From Candidatus Epilinea brevis (lineage in GTDB: Bacteria > Chloroflexota > Anaerolineae > Epilineales > Epilineaceae), in assembly GCA_016710785.1 (NCBI GenBank), contig JADJUE010000001.1:62001-126000 (forward strand): a DNA stretch of 64,000 nt, given 5' to 3'. Every line of letters begins with the position of its first letter. Within the stretch, counting starts at the first letter, position 1. Positions 43,191 to 52,259 of this stretch are shown one piece after another. A program made the position numbers and the translations under genes. The notes beneath the pieces are model-generated. The model saw only the letters and a program-made list of their open reading frames with translations. It ran no database searches and had not been told where the DNA came from.

Positions 43191-46100
43191 CTAACGCTGG
43201 TGCGTGGCCAGCCGGGGCAGGTAGAGATTCCGGCGCGGCACCGAAGTGGGCATAGGGGTCGGGGCGAGGACGACGATGTCCGCGCTGGCCGCCAGATCAC
43301 CGTAGCGCACCGTGACCGGCAGCGCACCGCTCTCGCCACCGACGTCCAGATCGATCTCGGCGCTGCCGCCGGTCGTGGCCCGGTCCTCACCGCTGCCGCC
43401 AACAAAACGGCCGCGGGGCGCGGCGAAACTGAGTCTCTCGCCGTCGCGCGCGGGATTGTCGCAGGCATCCCAGAGCCGGCCCGTCAGACGTGTGCGACCG
43501 AAGACGGCAAGGACGGGCGGCGCGGCAGCGATGGCGATCTTGCGGGGCCGGCCCGCTTGGACGTCCAGGGTCAGGTCGCCTTCGATCTGTCCGCTCGTTG
43601 CCGTGACCCGCAGGTTACCGGCGCGCCGCAGGTCGCTGAGCGTGGTGCTGACCACACCACGGTGCGTCACGCCGCTGGATGGATCGATGGCGCCGTCTGT
43701 CGCCAACCAGCGCAATGCCGTGCCGTCGGCCACGGCATTGCCGAAGGCATCGTTGACCGTAGCGGCCAGGACGATGGACGGCCCATCACAGGCCTGCGGC
43801 TGCGCCATCTCGGTGGACACGATCACCGCGTCGGGAGGGCCGGGGATGATCAGCAGCTCCAACTCTCGCCTGTTGTCGGCCGAGTAGCTGTCGCGAGCGC
43901 TGCTGCTGGCCTCGACGGCGAGGCGCAATCGACTTCCGGCCGGCACGGAGGACGGCACGCGGGCTCGCAGCTCGAAAGCCCGGGAGGCTCCGGGACCCAT
44001 GGCACCGTCCACCACCCATCGGACACTGCCGTCCGGCAGCGGCGCGCCACCGGGAAGCGTCTCCAGAATGGGAAAGCCCGCCGGCGGAATGGCCTTGACC
44101 ACCACATCGGAGGCGTTATCTCTTTGGGCCAGGTTCTGAAGGTCGATCCGCCAGGTCAGCAGCTCGTTCGGCATGGCCGAGGACGGTCCGCTGGCCTTGA
44201 CCACGAGGTTGACGCCGCTGAGCCATGCGCCGGCATCGATGGTGTCATTGTTGTCCGGGTTGACATCGTAACGGGCGGAACTCAAGGCCACTGCCGTTTG
44301 TAGCAGCCGCTCTGGCGCCGCTTCGGGGTCCACCGTCAGGCGCAACAGCAAGCCGCTCGTGCGGGCCAAAGGGTCCTTGAAGTCCCACACCAGGGTTCGC
44401 GATCCGGCGACGAAGCCGGCCAATCGCGGCTGCACGGATGTACCGTGCGTGGGCTCCCAGCTCTCGAAGCGGGTGCCCTCCGGTAGGTTGGCGATCAGGG
44501 TTCCGCCCAGGATGGCACCCTGACCCGCATTGCCGAAAGTGACCTGGTAGACCAGCAGGCCACCCGGTCGTATCGAGCTTACGGTGCTGTTCAGCTCCAG
44601 GCCCGTGTACAGGTCGCCGGCTACGATGTCGACGCGCTGTTGGTGGCGCTGATCCACGCCGTTGGCTTCGGCCGTGGCGGACTGAAGGCCCGCGCGGAAG
44701 AAGACGGTGTCAAAGCCGGTCCAGGGCAGCCCAGGATCGCCGTCGATCGCCACCGTGACGCTGATCGGACGCTGAGCGCCGGCTGGTAGATCGGGCAACC
44801 GCCAGGCCAGGTGGCGGTATCCCGCGGGCGGCGGATCCAGGACTCCGGGCGGCACCTGGCCGAGGGATTGCAGCGTCACACCCTCGCTGCGAGCCTCCAG
44901 CACCTCCAGCCGCTGCTCCAGGATGATCACCATCACCGCTGCGCGGGCAGTAGCCAGACCCAGGTTACGGGCCACGAGGGCATAGGTCAATGTGTCGCCT
45001 GGCTGTGCCTCCGTGGCATCAGCCGCCAACTGCACGCTACCGGTCAAGTTGACATCGGCCGGCGCAAGGGTCAGCGAGACCTGGGACGCAACGGCGCCGG
45101 CGCGGACCCCGACGCTCGCCGATCCGGCAGTAGGGCCGGCTTTGAAGGTGGCGGTCACGACGCCACCGACGGTCACAGCCGTCGCCGGAACCACCGCTCC
45201 GCCTATGGCTGTCAGGCTCAACACCGTGCCGTCCGCCACCAGATTGCCAAAGGCGTCGCGAACAGTGGCCGTCAACAACGATTCGCCATCGTCCACCGGG
45301 ATATGCGTCGGAAGCGCCTCCAAGGCCATGCCTGCCGGGGGACCGGGTAGGATCACGCTTTCGGCGACCGAACGGTTGTTGGCTGGATCCATGTCGACAA
45401 CCGCGCTGTCGACTGCGGCCACCACCTGCGGATGGGCTCCTGCCGGCAGGCTGCCGTCGAGCCGCACCTGGACGCGCACCGTGTCGCGGTCACCGGCCGC
45501 CAGCACGGAGCGACTCCAGGTCCATACGCTGTCGGAGATGCGGCGCCCGGGCGGCGACGCAGCCACGAAGCGCAAGCCGGCAGACAGGGTTGCGGTCATG
45601 ACCATCCCGCGGGCAGCACCGGTACCCCCGTTGTCGTACTCCAGCACGTACTCGGCGCCATCGTCCGGGCGCAGTTGCGGTGGCCCGGTCACGCGCAATC
45701 GAAGGTCCGGCTGAACCACGGTGAGGGTCGGCGCCACGGCACCGTTGTTGCCGGGATCGGCGTCCACCGACAGACTCGACAGGGCCAATTGCAGTGGTGC
45801 TGGAATGCGCATCCCGCTGGTGGCCGTCAGCGGCACCCGGCTGACCAGGCTGATCGTCCCGGTCCACGGACCCGGCACGGAGGTACGGGTCAGCCGTAGC
45901 CCTCGGGCAAGCACCTGTCGCCACAGCCCGGCATCGCCGGCCGTGTCGCGCAGATAGGTCATCCCTGCCCCCAGCCGGGCATCCAGCCCCAGACCTTCGG
46001 CCGATCCTTGTCCGACATTGAAGACCTGAACGGTGTGGGTGATCACTTCTCCGGGCGCAACGGCGAGGACAGGTCCACTGACCCCGAGTCGCAGGTCTGA

Positions 46101-46628
46101 AGACCGCACCAGGAGGTCCCGATCGGCGTGGTTGTCCGTCCCGCCGCCCCCTTCATCGCCGCTCAAGGCATGGCCCGAGATGAGCAGGGTGGACGGCATC
46201 GGCTGGGCAGCCGGCACCGCGAGGGTTGCGGTGAAGATGCGCTGCGCACCAGCCGCCAGGTCACCGAGGTCCCAGACCAGACCGGTCCCATCCGGCATCC
46301 CCAAGGCACCGGCGCTGGCACCCTGCACCAGGATCGAACTGGACCAGGTGACCGTCAATGCGCTCCGCGCTGCTTCAGCGTCGCCGATGTTGCGGGCCGT
46401 CCACGTCAACCGCGCCCAGGCCCCGGGCGCTACCGGACCCGCGACATCGGCCGTCAGCACGAGGTCCGGCGCCTTGTTCGGATGCGCGGACGCCCGGTGC
46501 CTGGGGGCGATGCCGGCGTGCGGAGAGCCAAACGCCATGAAGGCCGCGATCAGCGTCAGTACCGCTGTGGCCACCACAATCGAGCGGCGGGCCGGGCCGA
46601 TGTCGCAGCGATGCAATAGATCGATCAA
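43191..46628 (-). CDS. Large secreted DUF11/CARDB-like repeat protein
   Basis: The protein has 1145 residues starting at a TTG at 46628 with no strong ribosome binding site; a later start is possible. A hydrophobic segment at about residues 15-34 is a signal or membrane anchor. The body consists of many beta-sandwich repeats of about 110-120 residues with the DUF11/CARDB feel (PGDTLTYALVARNLGLATA, PGGLLVYQVTFGNAGQGA, DADPGNNGAV, DVNPDNNDTID). Bacterial Ig-like modules are interspersed (LTATVRDAFGNLVADGTVLSLTA and AATVNDAFGNAVADGTALRW). It ends NLYLPRLATHQR after an APTPMPTSVP linker. It is a surface stalk or adhesin-like protein. The DUF697 gene lies 53 nt upstream on the same strand, suggesting co-expression. 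Confidence 0.75.
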   Translation of the reverse strand: MIDLLHRCDIGPARRSIVVATAVLTLIAAFMAFGSPHAGIAPRHRASAHPNKAPDLVLTADVAGPVAPGAWARLTWTARNIGDAEAARSALTVTWSSSILVQGASAGALGMPDGTGLVWDLGDLAAGAQRIFTATLAVPAAQPMPSTLLISGHALSGDEGGGGTDNHADRDLLVRSSDLRLGVSGPVLAVAPGEVITHTVQVFNVGQGSAEGLGLDARLGAGMTYLRDTAGDAGLWRQVLARGLRLTRTSVPGPWTGTISLVSRVPLTATSGMRIPAPLQLALSSLSVDADPGNNGAVAPTLTVVQPDLRLRVTGPPQLRPDDGAEYVLEYDNGGTGAARGMVMTATLSAGLRFVAASPPGRRISDSVWTWSRSVLAAGDRDTVRVQVRLDGSLPAGAHPQVVAAVDSAVVDMDPANNRSVAESVILPGPPAGMALEALPTHIPVDDGESLLTATVRDAFGNLVADGTVLSLTAIGGAVVPATAVTVGGVVTATFKAGPTAGSASVGVRAGAVASQVSLTLAPADVNLTGSVQLAADATEAQPGDTLTYALVARNLGLATARAAVMVIILEQRLEVLEARSEGVTLQSLGQVPPGVLDPPPAGYRHLAWRLPDLPAGAQRPISVTVAIDGDPGLPWTGFDTVFFRAGLQSATAEANGVDQRHQQRVDIVAGDLYTGLELNSTVSSIRPGGLLVYQVTFGNAGQGAILGGTLIANLPEGTRFESWEPTHGTSVQPRLAGFVAGSRTLVWDFKDPLARTSGLLLRLTVDPEAAPERLLQTAVALSSARYDVNPDNNDTIDAGAWLSGVNLVVKASGPSSAMPNELLTWRIDLQNLAQRDNASDVVVKAIPPAGFPILETLPGGAPLPDGSVRWVVDGAMGPGASRAFELRARVPSSVPAGSRLRLAVEASSSARDSYSADNRRELELLIIPGPPDAVIVSTEMAQPQACDGPSIVLAATVNDAFGNAVADGTALRWLATDGAIDPSSGVTHRGVVSTTLSDLRRAGNLRVTATSGQIEGDLTLDVQAGRPRKIAIAAAPPVLAVFGRTRLTGRLWDACDNPARDGERLSFAAPRGRFVGGSGEDRATTGGSAEIDLDVGGESGALPVTVRYGDLAASADIVVLAPTPMPTSVPRRNLYLPRLATHQR
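43203..43229 (-). other. YLP-type motif NLYLPRLAT at C-terminus
   Basis: Encodes NLYLPRLAT, followed by only three residues (HQR) before the stop, and preceded by a TP-type linker. Confidence 0.45.
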
Positions 46629-46681
46629 GGCAATCCCGGAATGGTGGGGAACCGATCGCGGATACGCGGAAGGAACAGCAT

Positions 46682-47749
46682 TCAGGACGCTTGAGACGGC
46701 CCGGTCGATACGATGTCGCCCCCGTCGCCGGAACTGACACCGTCCGGCGCCTTGTCGCTCTTCCCAGGCAGCGCTCGCCGGGCCCAGGCCGATGCGGCGA
46801 TCAGAGCCTGCCGGTAGCGCTGCCGTAACTCAGAGCGGCCAAGCCTGTGGCCGGAGTCGGCCCAGGCCCACACGGTCTGGCCGATGACCTGGGTTCCCGC
46901 ATAGGCCACCGCGACCTTGGGCACCAGCCCGATCACCGGCAGCATGCCGACCAGCTCTTGCGCAATCTGGCGAAGCAGCAATCCAGAACCGATGACGCTC
47001 ACCACCTGGCTGAGCAACTGGCGGTTGCTGCCAGTTCGGCCCGTGGCGAGGCTGATCTTGAAAGCCAGCATCAACTGGTTCTTGGTCAACACCAGGATGT
47101 CAGCCGGTCCGATCGCCAGACTCAGCCCCGGCGTCACCTCGGCGATACCGGTTGACAAGGCGTACACGGCGTTGCTGCTCGACGTGTCATCGATCAGCCC
47201 TTCGACGACGATGGGCCGCAAGGCAGGGAGCTGACGAGCCAACGCCAGGCGCATCCCCGGTCGATCCTCAGTGGCTCGAAGCAAGGCTTTTGCCAGGGGC
47301 GCCAAATCGGCGGTCGCGCCGCCGCCGCTCCGCGCCAAGATGGCCCGTGCCGCCTCTCCGGTCCGGGGCAGTTCGGCGGTCAGAGGCAAGGCCCGGTCCG
47401 TCCGGATGACCGCCGTGATCACCGGAACGCCGGCTGATCCGAACGCGGTGACCTGCGCTTGCTCCGCCGTCGAGAGTTCCGGCTCCCGTATCAGCAGGAT
47501 GGCCAGCCGCTCGCCCGGGGAGCCGAGATCCTTGCCCGCTTGCAGTAGCCCGGATGCTGATCGCAACACCAACCACGGATGTTGTCCGGTCTCAGCCGGA
47601 CGAGCGCTGAGAAGGGCGGCCAGCCAGAGCTCATCATCGACCTCGCCACAGAGATAGAGGCGGAAGGAAGCTTCCGCCGCGCGCCGCAGGGACTTGAGGT
47701 CGATCTCGCGCAAGGTGCGAAGCGTCTGATTCAAGGTGCCGATAGCCAT
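46682..47749 (-). CDS. DUF697-family protein without a GTPase domain
   Basis: The protein has 355 residues from the ATG at 47749 (GGAG 5 nt upstream). The C-terminal half, about 205-320, is the DUF697 region: two amphipathic or membrane segments (LSQVVSVIGSGLLLRQIAQE, LVGMLPVIGLVPKVAVAYAG) followed by VIGQTVWAWADSG. In many proteins DUF697 follows an Era-like GTPase. Here the N-terminal part has only a partial GTPase-like layout (LVLRSASG, LLIREPE, VPVITAVIRTDR), with no intact P-loop GxxxxGK[ST]. Nucleotide binding is therefore doubtful. It lies upstream of and co-directional with the large surface-protein gene, and divergent from the M23 peptidase. Confidence 0.7.
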   Translation of the reverse strand: MAIGTLNQTLRTLREIDLKSLRRAAEASFRLYLCGEVDDELWLAALLSARPAETGQHPWLVLRSASGLLQAGKDLGSPGERLAILLIREPELSTAEQAQVTAFGSAGVPVITAVIRTDRALPLTAELPRTGEAARAILARSGGGATADLAPLAKALLRATEDRPGMRLALARQLPALRPIVVEGLIDDTSSSNAVYALSTGIAEVTPGLSLAIGPADILVLTKNQLMLAFKISLATGRTGSNRQLLSQVVSVIGSGLLLRQIAQELVGMLPVIGLVPKVAVAYAGTQVIGQTVWAWADSGHRLGRSELRQRYRQALIAASAWARRALPGKSDKAPDGVSSGDGGDIVSTGPSQAS

Positions 47750-47851
47750 GATCGCTCCGTGGTCGCGCTTGAGTGGACCCGCCCAGGATCTCATGGTAGC
47801 TGCCCGATGGTCTCGGATCCAAGCAACCGGTACCTGGCTGCAGTCGGCGAC

Positions 47852-47880
47852 TTGACGTTACAGAACGCATGTTCTAAGCT
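47852..47880 (+). promoter_or_regulatory. Promoter with start-codon-proximal -10 box
   Basis: TTGACG (47852-47857), a 17-bp spacer and a weak -10 TAAGCT (47875-47880), then 6 nt to the ATG at 47887. If used, the transcript would be leaderless. Confidence 0.45.
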
Positions 47881-47886
47881 TGGGTC

Positions 47887-49764
47887 ATGAATGCTCTTCT
47901 AGGCCCCACGAGCCGCCACGCCGCCATGGTGCTGCTGGTTCTGGCCGCGATGCCTGGCTTGCAGCGGTTGACAGTCGGTCGGACACCGCTCACGCAGCAG
48001 GCGCCGGCCGGATTGACGCCCCCGACCAGGACAGAGATGGAGCCAGCCGGTAGGTTTCCGCGCAGTCGTGAACTCCTGATTCAGGATGCCGAGCTGGTGC
48101 ATGGCCCCGCAGATCGGGGCTTCGAGGCCGATCAGTTCATCGACCAGCATGCCGATGCGTTACCGCCGGACCCGCAGCTGGCGGCGCTCGTGGCCTTGAC
48201 GGCCCTGCAGCACAGCCTGAGTCCACGGCTGCTGCTCGTGTTGTTGTCCGTGATTCCGACGCCGCCAGATCAGTCGACCGAGTCGCATCTGATGCAGATG
48301 TCGGCCTGGCTGGCAGATGGCTATTACGGACTCAAGTTCCGCGGGGAGCGAACGGTGCAGTTCGCGGACGGCAGCACGGAATCCGGTGGCATCCAGGCCG
48401 GGGCGGGGCATTTCGCGGTGGCGCGGTTGCTGGCCCGGTACTCAGCAGCTCCTGACTGGGCTGACTGGCGGCAGCGCTTCGCCCAACGCTATGAAGCATG
48501 GTTCGGTGTGACGTCGTGGCTGCCGCCACCCCTGCCCGACGGGGTCCAACAGCCCCCGTTGCTGCTGCCTTGGCCAGCAGAGCAGGGCTGGTACTTCACC
48601 GGCGGTCCTCACGGCGCTTGGGGTGTGGCCAGCGCCTGGGGCGCCGTGGACTTCGCCCCGCCGTCGAGGGTCGGCTGTGGCGTAGCGCCCGAATGGGTCT
48701 TGTCCGCCGCGCCCGGACGCGTGCTGCATGCCGAGCAAGGTCTGGTGTTGCAGGACCTCGACGGCGATGGCGACCTGCGCACGGGCTGGGTGCTCGCCTA
48801 CCTCCACATCGCCAGCCGCGACCGGGTAGCAGTGGGCTCCGTGCTGGATGCCGCAATGCCCATCGGCCATCCCTCTTGTGAAGGCGGTGTGGCCGATGGC
48901 GCCCATGTGCACTTTGCCCGGCGGTTCAATGGAGAGTGGCTTCCGGTGAATGGCGAAACCGCGCCCCTGAACCTGTCCGGATGGCGTTTCCGCTCCTTAG
49001 GAGGCGAGTATGACGGCGCAATGGAGCACCCTGCTTTCGGTGAGCGCATGGCGGTGACCAGTCACCGTGGAGGAGACAGCGAAGTGGTCTCGGACAACGG
49101 CGCCGAACGTCGCGCCGAGCTGGCGCCCCTATGGGCCGCTGCCGGGGTGATCGGGATCGCCCGCCATGGTGACGCTGCCGCGTCCAGCGGTCCCGCCGAT
49201 ATGGGTTTCGGCCCCGATGGCACCGACGCCACCAGTCGTGAGGTCTCCGGTCCTCAGGTCACGACTGCGACCTCAGTGGGCACCGCCGGGCGAGCAGCGC
49301 TGGTCCTGACAGATTCGGCCGGCGGACATCGGCTCCGCCTCCGCCTGGCGCTTGCCGGCCGGGTATCCGCGGCATCCCCGATCACGGTGCGGTTCAGCCG
49401 TGAGGGATTGGAAATCGCCAGCATGGCAAGCGAAGTGGACGCATCTGGGCAGAGTCCGCTCCTCTCGCTGCCGGAAGGCGTGACCGGCGTTGTCGACATC
49501 GCGGTCCTGGCACCGGGCTTCCTTCCCCTGACGGCCATGGGCGTCGTGCTCACGGATGCGATGACGAACGTGGACCTGAGCGCCGATGGTCAAGTCCTGG
49601 CTCAGCCCGGAGATGTCGATGGCGACGCCCGGCTCGGAACCAGCGATCTGGCCGCGTGGTGGTCCGCCCGCCGCGATGGCGCCGCGATTGCCGACATGAC
49701 CGGCGACGGTACGACCAACGTCCTGGATCTATGGCAGCTTCTGGGTAGCCTTGCCGGCCGCTGA
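47887..49764 (+). CDS. Secreted M23 (LytM-type) peptidase with C-terminal dockerin-like domain
   Basis: The protein has 625 residues. A hydrophobic N-terminus (about 10-24) is a signal or anchor. Residues about 90-220 are helical and unassigned. Residues about 235-345 resemble an M23 zinc metallopeptidase: HGAWGVASAWGAVDFAPP supplies the H-x(n)-D ligands and GAHVHFARR the HxH motif. It is likely to cut peptidoglycan or other Gly-rich links. Residues about 450-560 are a beta-rich domain. The end (about 570-622) has two dockerin-type calcium loops: GDVDGDARLGTSDLAAW and DMTGDGTTNVLDLWQLL. No cohesin was seen in the window. Confidence 0.75.
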   Translation: MNALLGPTSRHAAMVLLVLAAMPGLQRLTVGRTPLTQQAPAGLTPPTRTEMEPAGRFPRSRELLIQDAELVHGPADRGFEADQFIDQHADALPPDPQLAALVALTALQHSLSPRLLLVLLSVIPTPPDQSTESHLMQMSAWLADGYYGLKFRGERTVQFADGSTESGGIQAGAGHFAVARLLARYSAAPDWADWRQRFAQRYEAWFGVTSWLPPPLPDGVQQPPLLLPWPAEQGWYFTGGPHGAWGVASAWGAVDFAPPSRVGCGVAPEWVLSAAPGRVLHAEQGLVLQDLDGDGDLRTGWVLAYLHIASRDRVAVGSVLDAAMPIGHPSCEGGVADGAHVHFARRFNGEWLPVNGETAPLNLSGWRFRSLGGEYDGAMEHPAFGERMAVTSHRGGDSEVVSDNGAERRAELAPLWAAAGVIGIARHGDAAASSGPADMGFGPDGTDATSREVSGPQVTTATSVGTAGRAALVLTDSAGGHRLRLRLALAGRVSAASPITVRFSREGLEIASMASEVDASGQSPLLSLPEGVTGVVDIAVLAPGFLPLTAMGVVLTDAMTNVDLSADGQVLAQPGDVDGDARLGTSDLAAWWSARRDGAAIADMTGDGTTNVLDLWQLLGSLAGR

Positions 49765-49889
49765 GCACTGAGCGTTCGAGACGTGGTCCGGCCCGGCCGA
49801 GCCGGATCGCGGGATGCCGCAACGATCACCCCAGATGGTGCCGGGCTGCCGACCGGCATCCGTCGACCACGCCCGCGCCCGCGTCGTGC

Positions 49890-49895
49890 TAGAAT
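49890..49895 (+). promoter_or_regulatory. -10 box upstream of the antiporter-like pair
   Basis: TAGAAT lies 9 nt before the ATG at 49905, implying a leader of about 2-3 nt. No ribosome binding site and no good -35 are seen. Confidence 0.4.
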
Positions 49896-49904
49896 GCCCA
49901 CCCC

Positions 49905-52259
49905 ATGCTTGCCATCCTACCTCTGGTGGCCGTGCTTTCCCTTCTGGCCGCCGGTATCGTTGCCGGGCGATCCAGCAGTGACCCGCAAGGCGGCCGCCGG
50001 TCCAGTCAACGCATCGCTTTCTTGATGTGCTTGGCGAGTCTTGCGTCCACGGCAACACCGGTCACGATGGCCCTCACCGGATCTCGGTGGCTTCAGCTCC
50101 ATTGGTTCGCCTGGGCGGATCCGGTGTTACGTCCCTTCGGGCTTGGCAGTTGGACCGACCTGTCAGCTACCGCTCCTTCCTGGTCTCGCGCATTCGCCGG
50201 TGGGCCCTCCTTGGCGTTGGACCTGCGCGCCGCGGTGCTCCTGGCCGCGCTCTGCCTGTTGTTGACGGCGGCAGTCTTCCAGGCCAACGCGGTGACCTTG
50301 ACCCGGTTGTCATGGCCCTTGGTCGTGGCGGCATGTTCGGCCCTCTTCGTGGCGTCCAGCGCCTCCCCACTAGGTCTGGTTGCGGCGTGGCTGCTACTCG
50401 ACGCCAGCCTAGCGCGCTCAGGGCTGATCAGCCGTCGCGGCCTGCTGGCCAGCCAACTGGGCCTGTGGGTCCTGATCGCGGCTCTCGCCGCCCTGCCCAT
50501 CGATCACGAGACCCTGCGCGCTGGAGAAGGCGCGGTCTGGGAAGGCGCCTGGTCGCAACTCCGCAGCTACCTGGTCATCGCCGGGGTGGTGCGCATGGGC
50601 TTGTACCCCTTGATCTGGACGGTACCGCGGACACCGGCCGATATGCTGTGGCGCGGGGTACTGACCCGTCTGGCGCCGATGACGGCCGGCATGGCCTTGC
50701 TCCTCCGCGCCGGAAGCCAGGTATCGGGTGAACAGGCGCCAGCCCACTTCGGCCTTGTTGCCGTGGGACTATTGGCCTTGGTCTCGGCTGCCGTACTGGC
50801 CGGATCGGCCTCCGACCGAGGGCTGTATCTGGACAGCACCTGCATGATCCCGGCGGCGTTGGCCGTCCTGGCCATCGCTGTCCCTGGACGCGTTGTGCCG
50901 GACCTCGTGCTGGGCCTGGGGCTGGACCTGACGGTGGGGCGCGGCCTCATGCTGCTCGCGGAGGCCCGGGGCGGGCGGCGCCTCTCGTGGATCTGGTGGT
51001 TGGGTGCCGCCGGCGCAATCGGTATCCCGGCTACCTTGGGGTTTGGACTCCGCTGGTGGCAACTGGCAGAGTGGTTCCCTCAGCTTCCTGCCTTTGTGGG
51101 CGTCCTCCTGCTCCTCGCGCTGGCGCTGCCGGTCATGGTGCTCAAGGCGCCGGTGTGGACCGCGGAAAACAAGGGTCGCCTTCGCGCATCCGACACCATC
51201 CTGATCGCCCTTGCCGTGCTGATGGCCATTGCCGGCGTCTTGGCCACCCTGCTGCCTACCGGACGCCCCCTCGCTCTGGCGCGCATCCTGGCATTGCCGG
51301 AGCCCGCCTTGGACCTTCGCCTGGCGATGGGCCTCGCACTGCCGCTCGTGCTGGGGGGGCTGCTGCGCTCCGAGCGCTGGACCAGACCGCGAGATGCTGC
51401 CGGATGGGGCCGGGTAGGGCGCTGGCTGCGCTTGGGCGAGTTCTTCGACGCCTGGCGTTCGGCTCTGATTCAGGCCGGGCGGGCGCTGCACCGCAGCGTC
51501 AACCTCTTGGACAGTCGGCGCACCATGGCTTGGACCGTGTTTGCCGGGCTTGTGATCGGCCTGTCCATCCTGGCCGCTGATAAAGGAACAGCGCCGGTTA
51601 CCGCTGCGGATTCCGGCACGGCAATCTGGATCATCACCGCCGTCCTCGGATATGCCGCCCTGGCAGCTGACCGCCCCCTGAGCCAGCTGCTCACTTTGCT
51701 GGGCGCCTATGGGCTCGGCACCGGGATCTTGCTGGCAACGGCTGGACCAGACGATCCGAACGTGCTCGGGATCATTGCGCTGGTGAAACTGCTGGCGGGG
51801 CTGGTGGTGGTGTCCATTCTGGCCATCGGCACCTTGGACCGGCCACGAAGATCGATCGAGGCATTGACCTGGCGGCAGGCGTTGTGGGTGCGCAATCGCT
51901 CGTTGCCCACCGAGCGCCGCTTCCTGCTGCTGGCCGCTCCGGTGACGTTTCTGCTGCTCACTGGCATTCAGTCCAACCTGCTCGCCGACCGGTTGCCGGT
52001 GACGATGCTTCGTCCAGCCCTGACCCTCATCTGCGCCGGCCTGCTGGGAACGGTGTTCGCCGAGGGCGCGCTGCGGCTGGCCTGCTGTGCCTTCCTGGCC
52101 CTCATCGGTTTTGAATTGATCTACAGCAGGCTGGACCCCGGCTTGTTGGTCACCGGTGGGCTGGCGGCCTTCCAGATCCTGTTCGCTTTGCTGTTGTCCG
52201 CCTTCTTCGGAATCGATCTGGGCGATACCGACCCATCCGTGGACAAGGGCTCGCCATGA
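49905..52259 (+). CDS. Divergent complex-I/Mrp antiporter-like membrane protein (first of pair)
   Basis: A 784-residue protein that is almost entirely membrane helices (about 20). Two segments recall the NuoL/M/N-MrpA/D family (proton-conducting membrane transporter): GLYPLIWTVPRTPADMLWRG near residue 234, at the place of the PLHxWLP motif, and GIPATLGFGLRWW near 373, at the place of GIPPxxGFxxK. The conserved Lys and Glu of the proton path are not obvious. The second half after about residue 440 is a further helical block of unknown type. Its stop overlaps the next gene's start (ATGA). The family call is from pattern only. Confidence 0.6.
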   Translation: MLAILPLVAVLSLLAAGIVAGRSSSDPQGGRRSSQRIAFLMCLASLASTATPVTMALTGSRWLQLHWFAWADPVLRPFGLGSWTDLSATAPSWSRAFAGGPSLALDLRAAVLLAALCLLLTAAVFQANAVTLTRLSWPLVVAACSALFVASSASPLGLVAAWLLLDASLARSGLISRRGLLASQLGLWVLIAALAALPIDHETLRAGEGAVWEGAWSQLRSYLVIAGVVRMGLYPLIWTVPRTPADMLWRGVLTRLAPMTAGMALLLRAGSQVSGEQAPAHFGLVAVGLLALVSAAVLAGSASDRGLYLDSTCMIPAALAVLAIAVPGRVVPDLVLGLGLDLTVGRGLMLLAEARGGRRLSWIWWLGAAGAIGIPATLGFGLRWWQLAEWFPQLPAFVGVLLLLALALPVMVLKAPVWTAENKGRLRASDTILIALAVLMAIAGVLATLLPTGRPLALARILALPEPALDLRLAMGLALPLVLGGLLRSERWTRPRDAAGWGRVGRWLRLGEFFDAWRSALIQAGRALHRSVNLLDSRRTMAWTVFAGLVIGLSILAADKGTAPVTAADSGTAIWIITAVLGYAALAADRPLSQLLTLLGAYGLGTGILLATAGPDDPNVLGIIALVKLLAGLVVVSILAIGTLDRPRRSIEALTWRQALWVRNRSLPTERRFLLLAAPVTFLLLTGIQSNLLADRLPVTMLRPALTLICAGLLGTVFAEGALRLACCAFLALIGFELIYSRLDPGLLVTGGLAAFQILFALLLSAFFGIDLGDTDPSVDKGSP

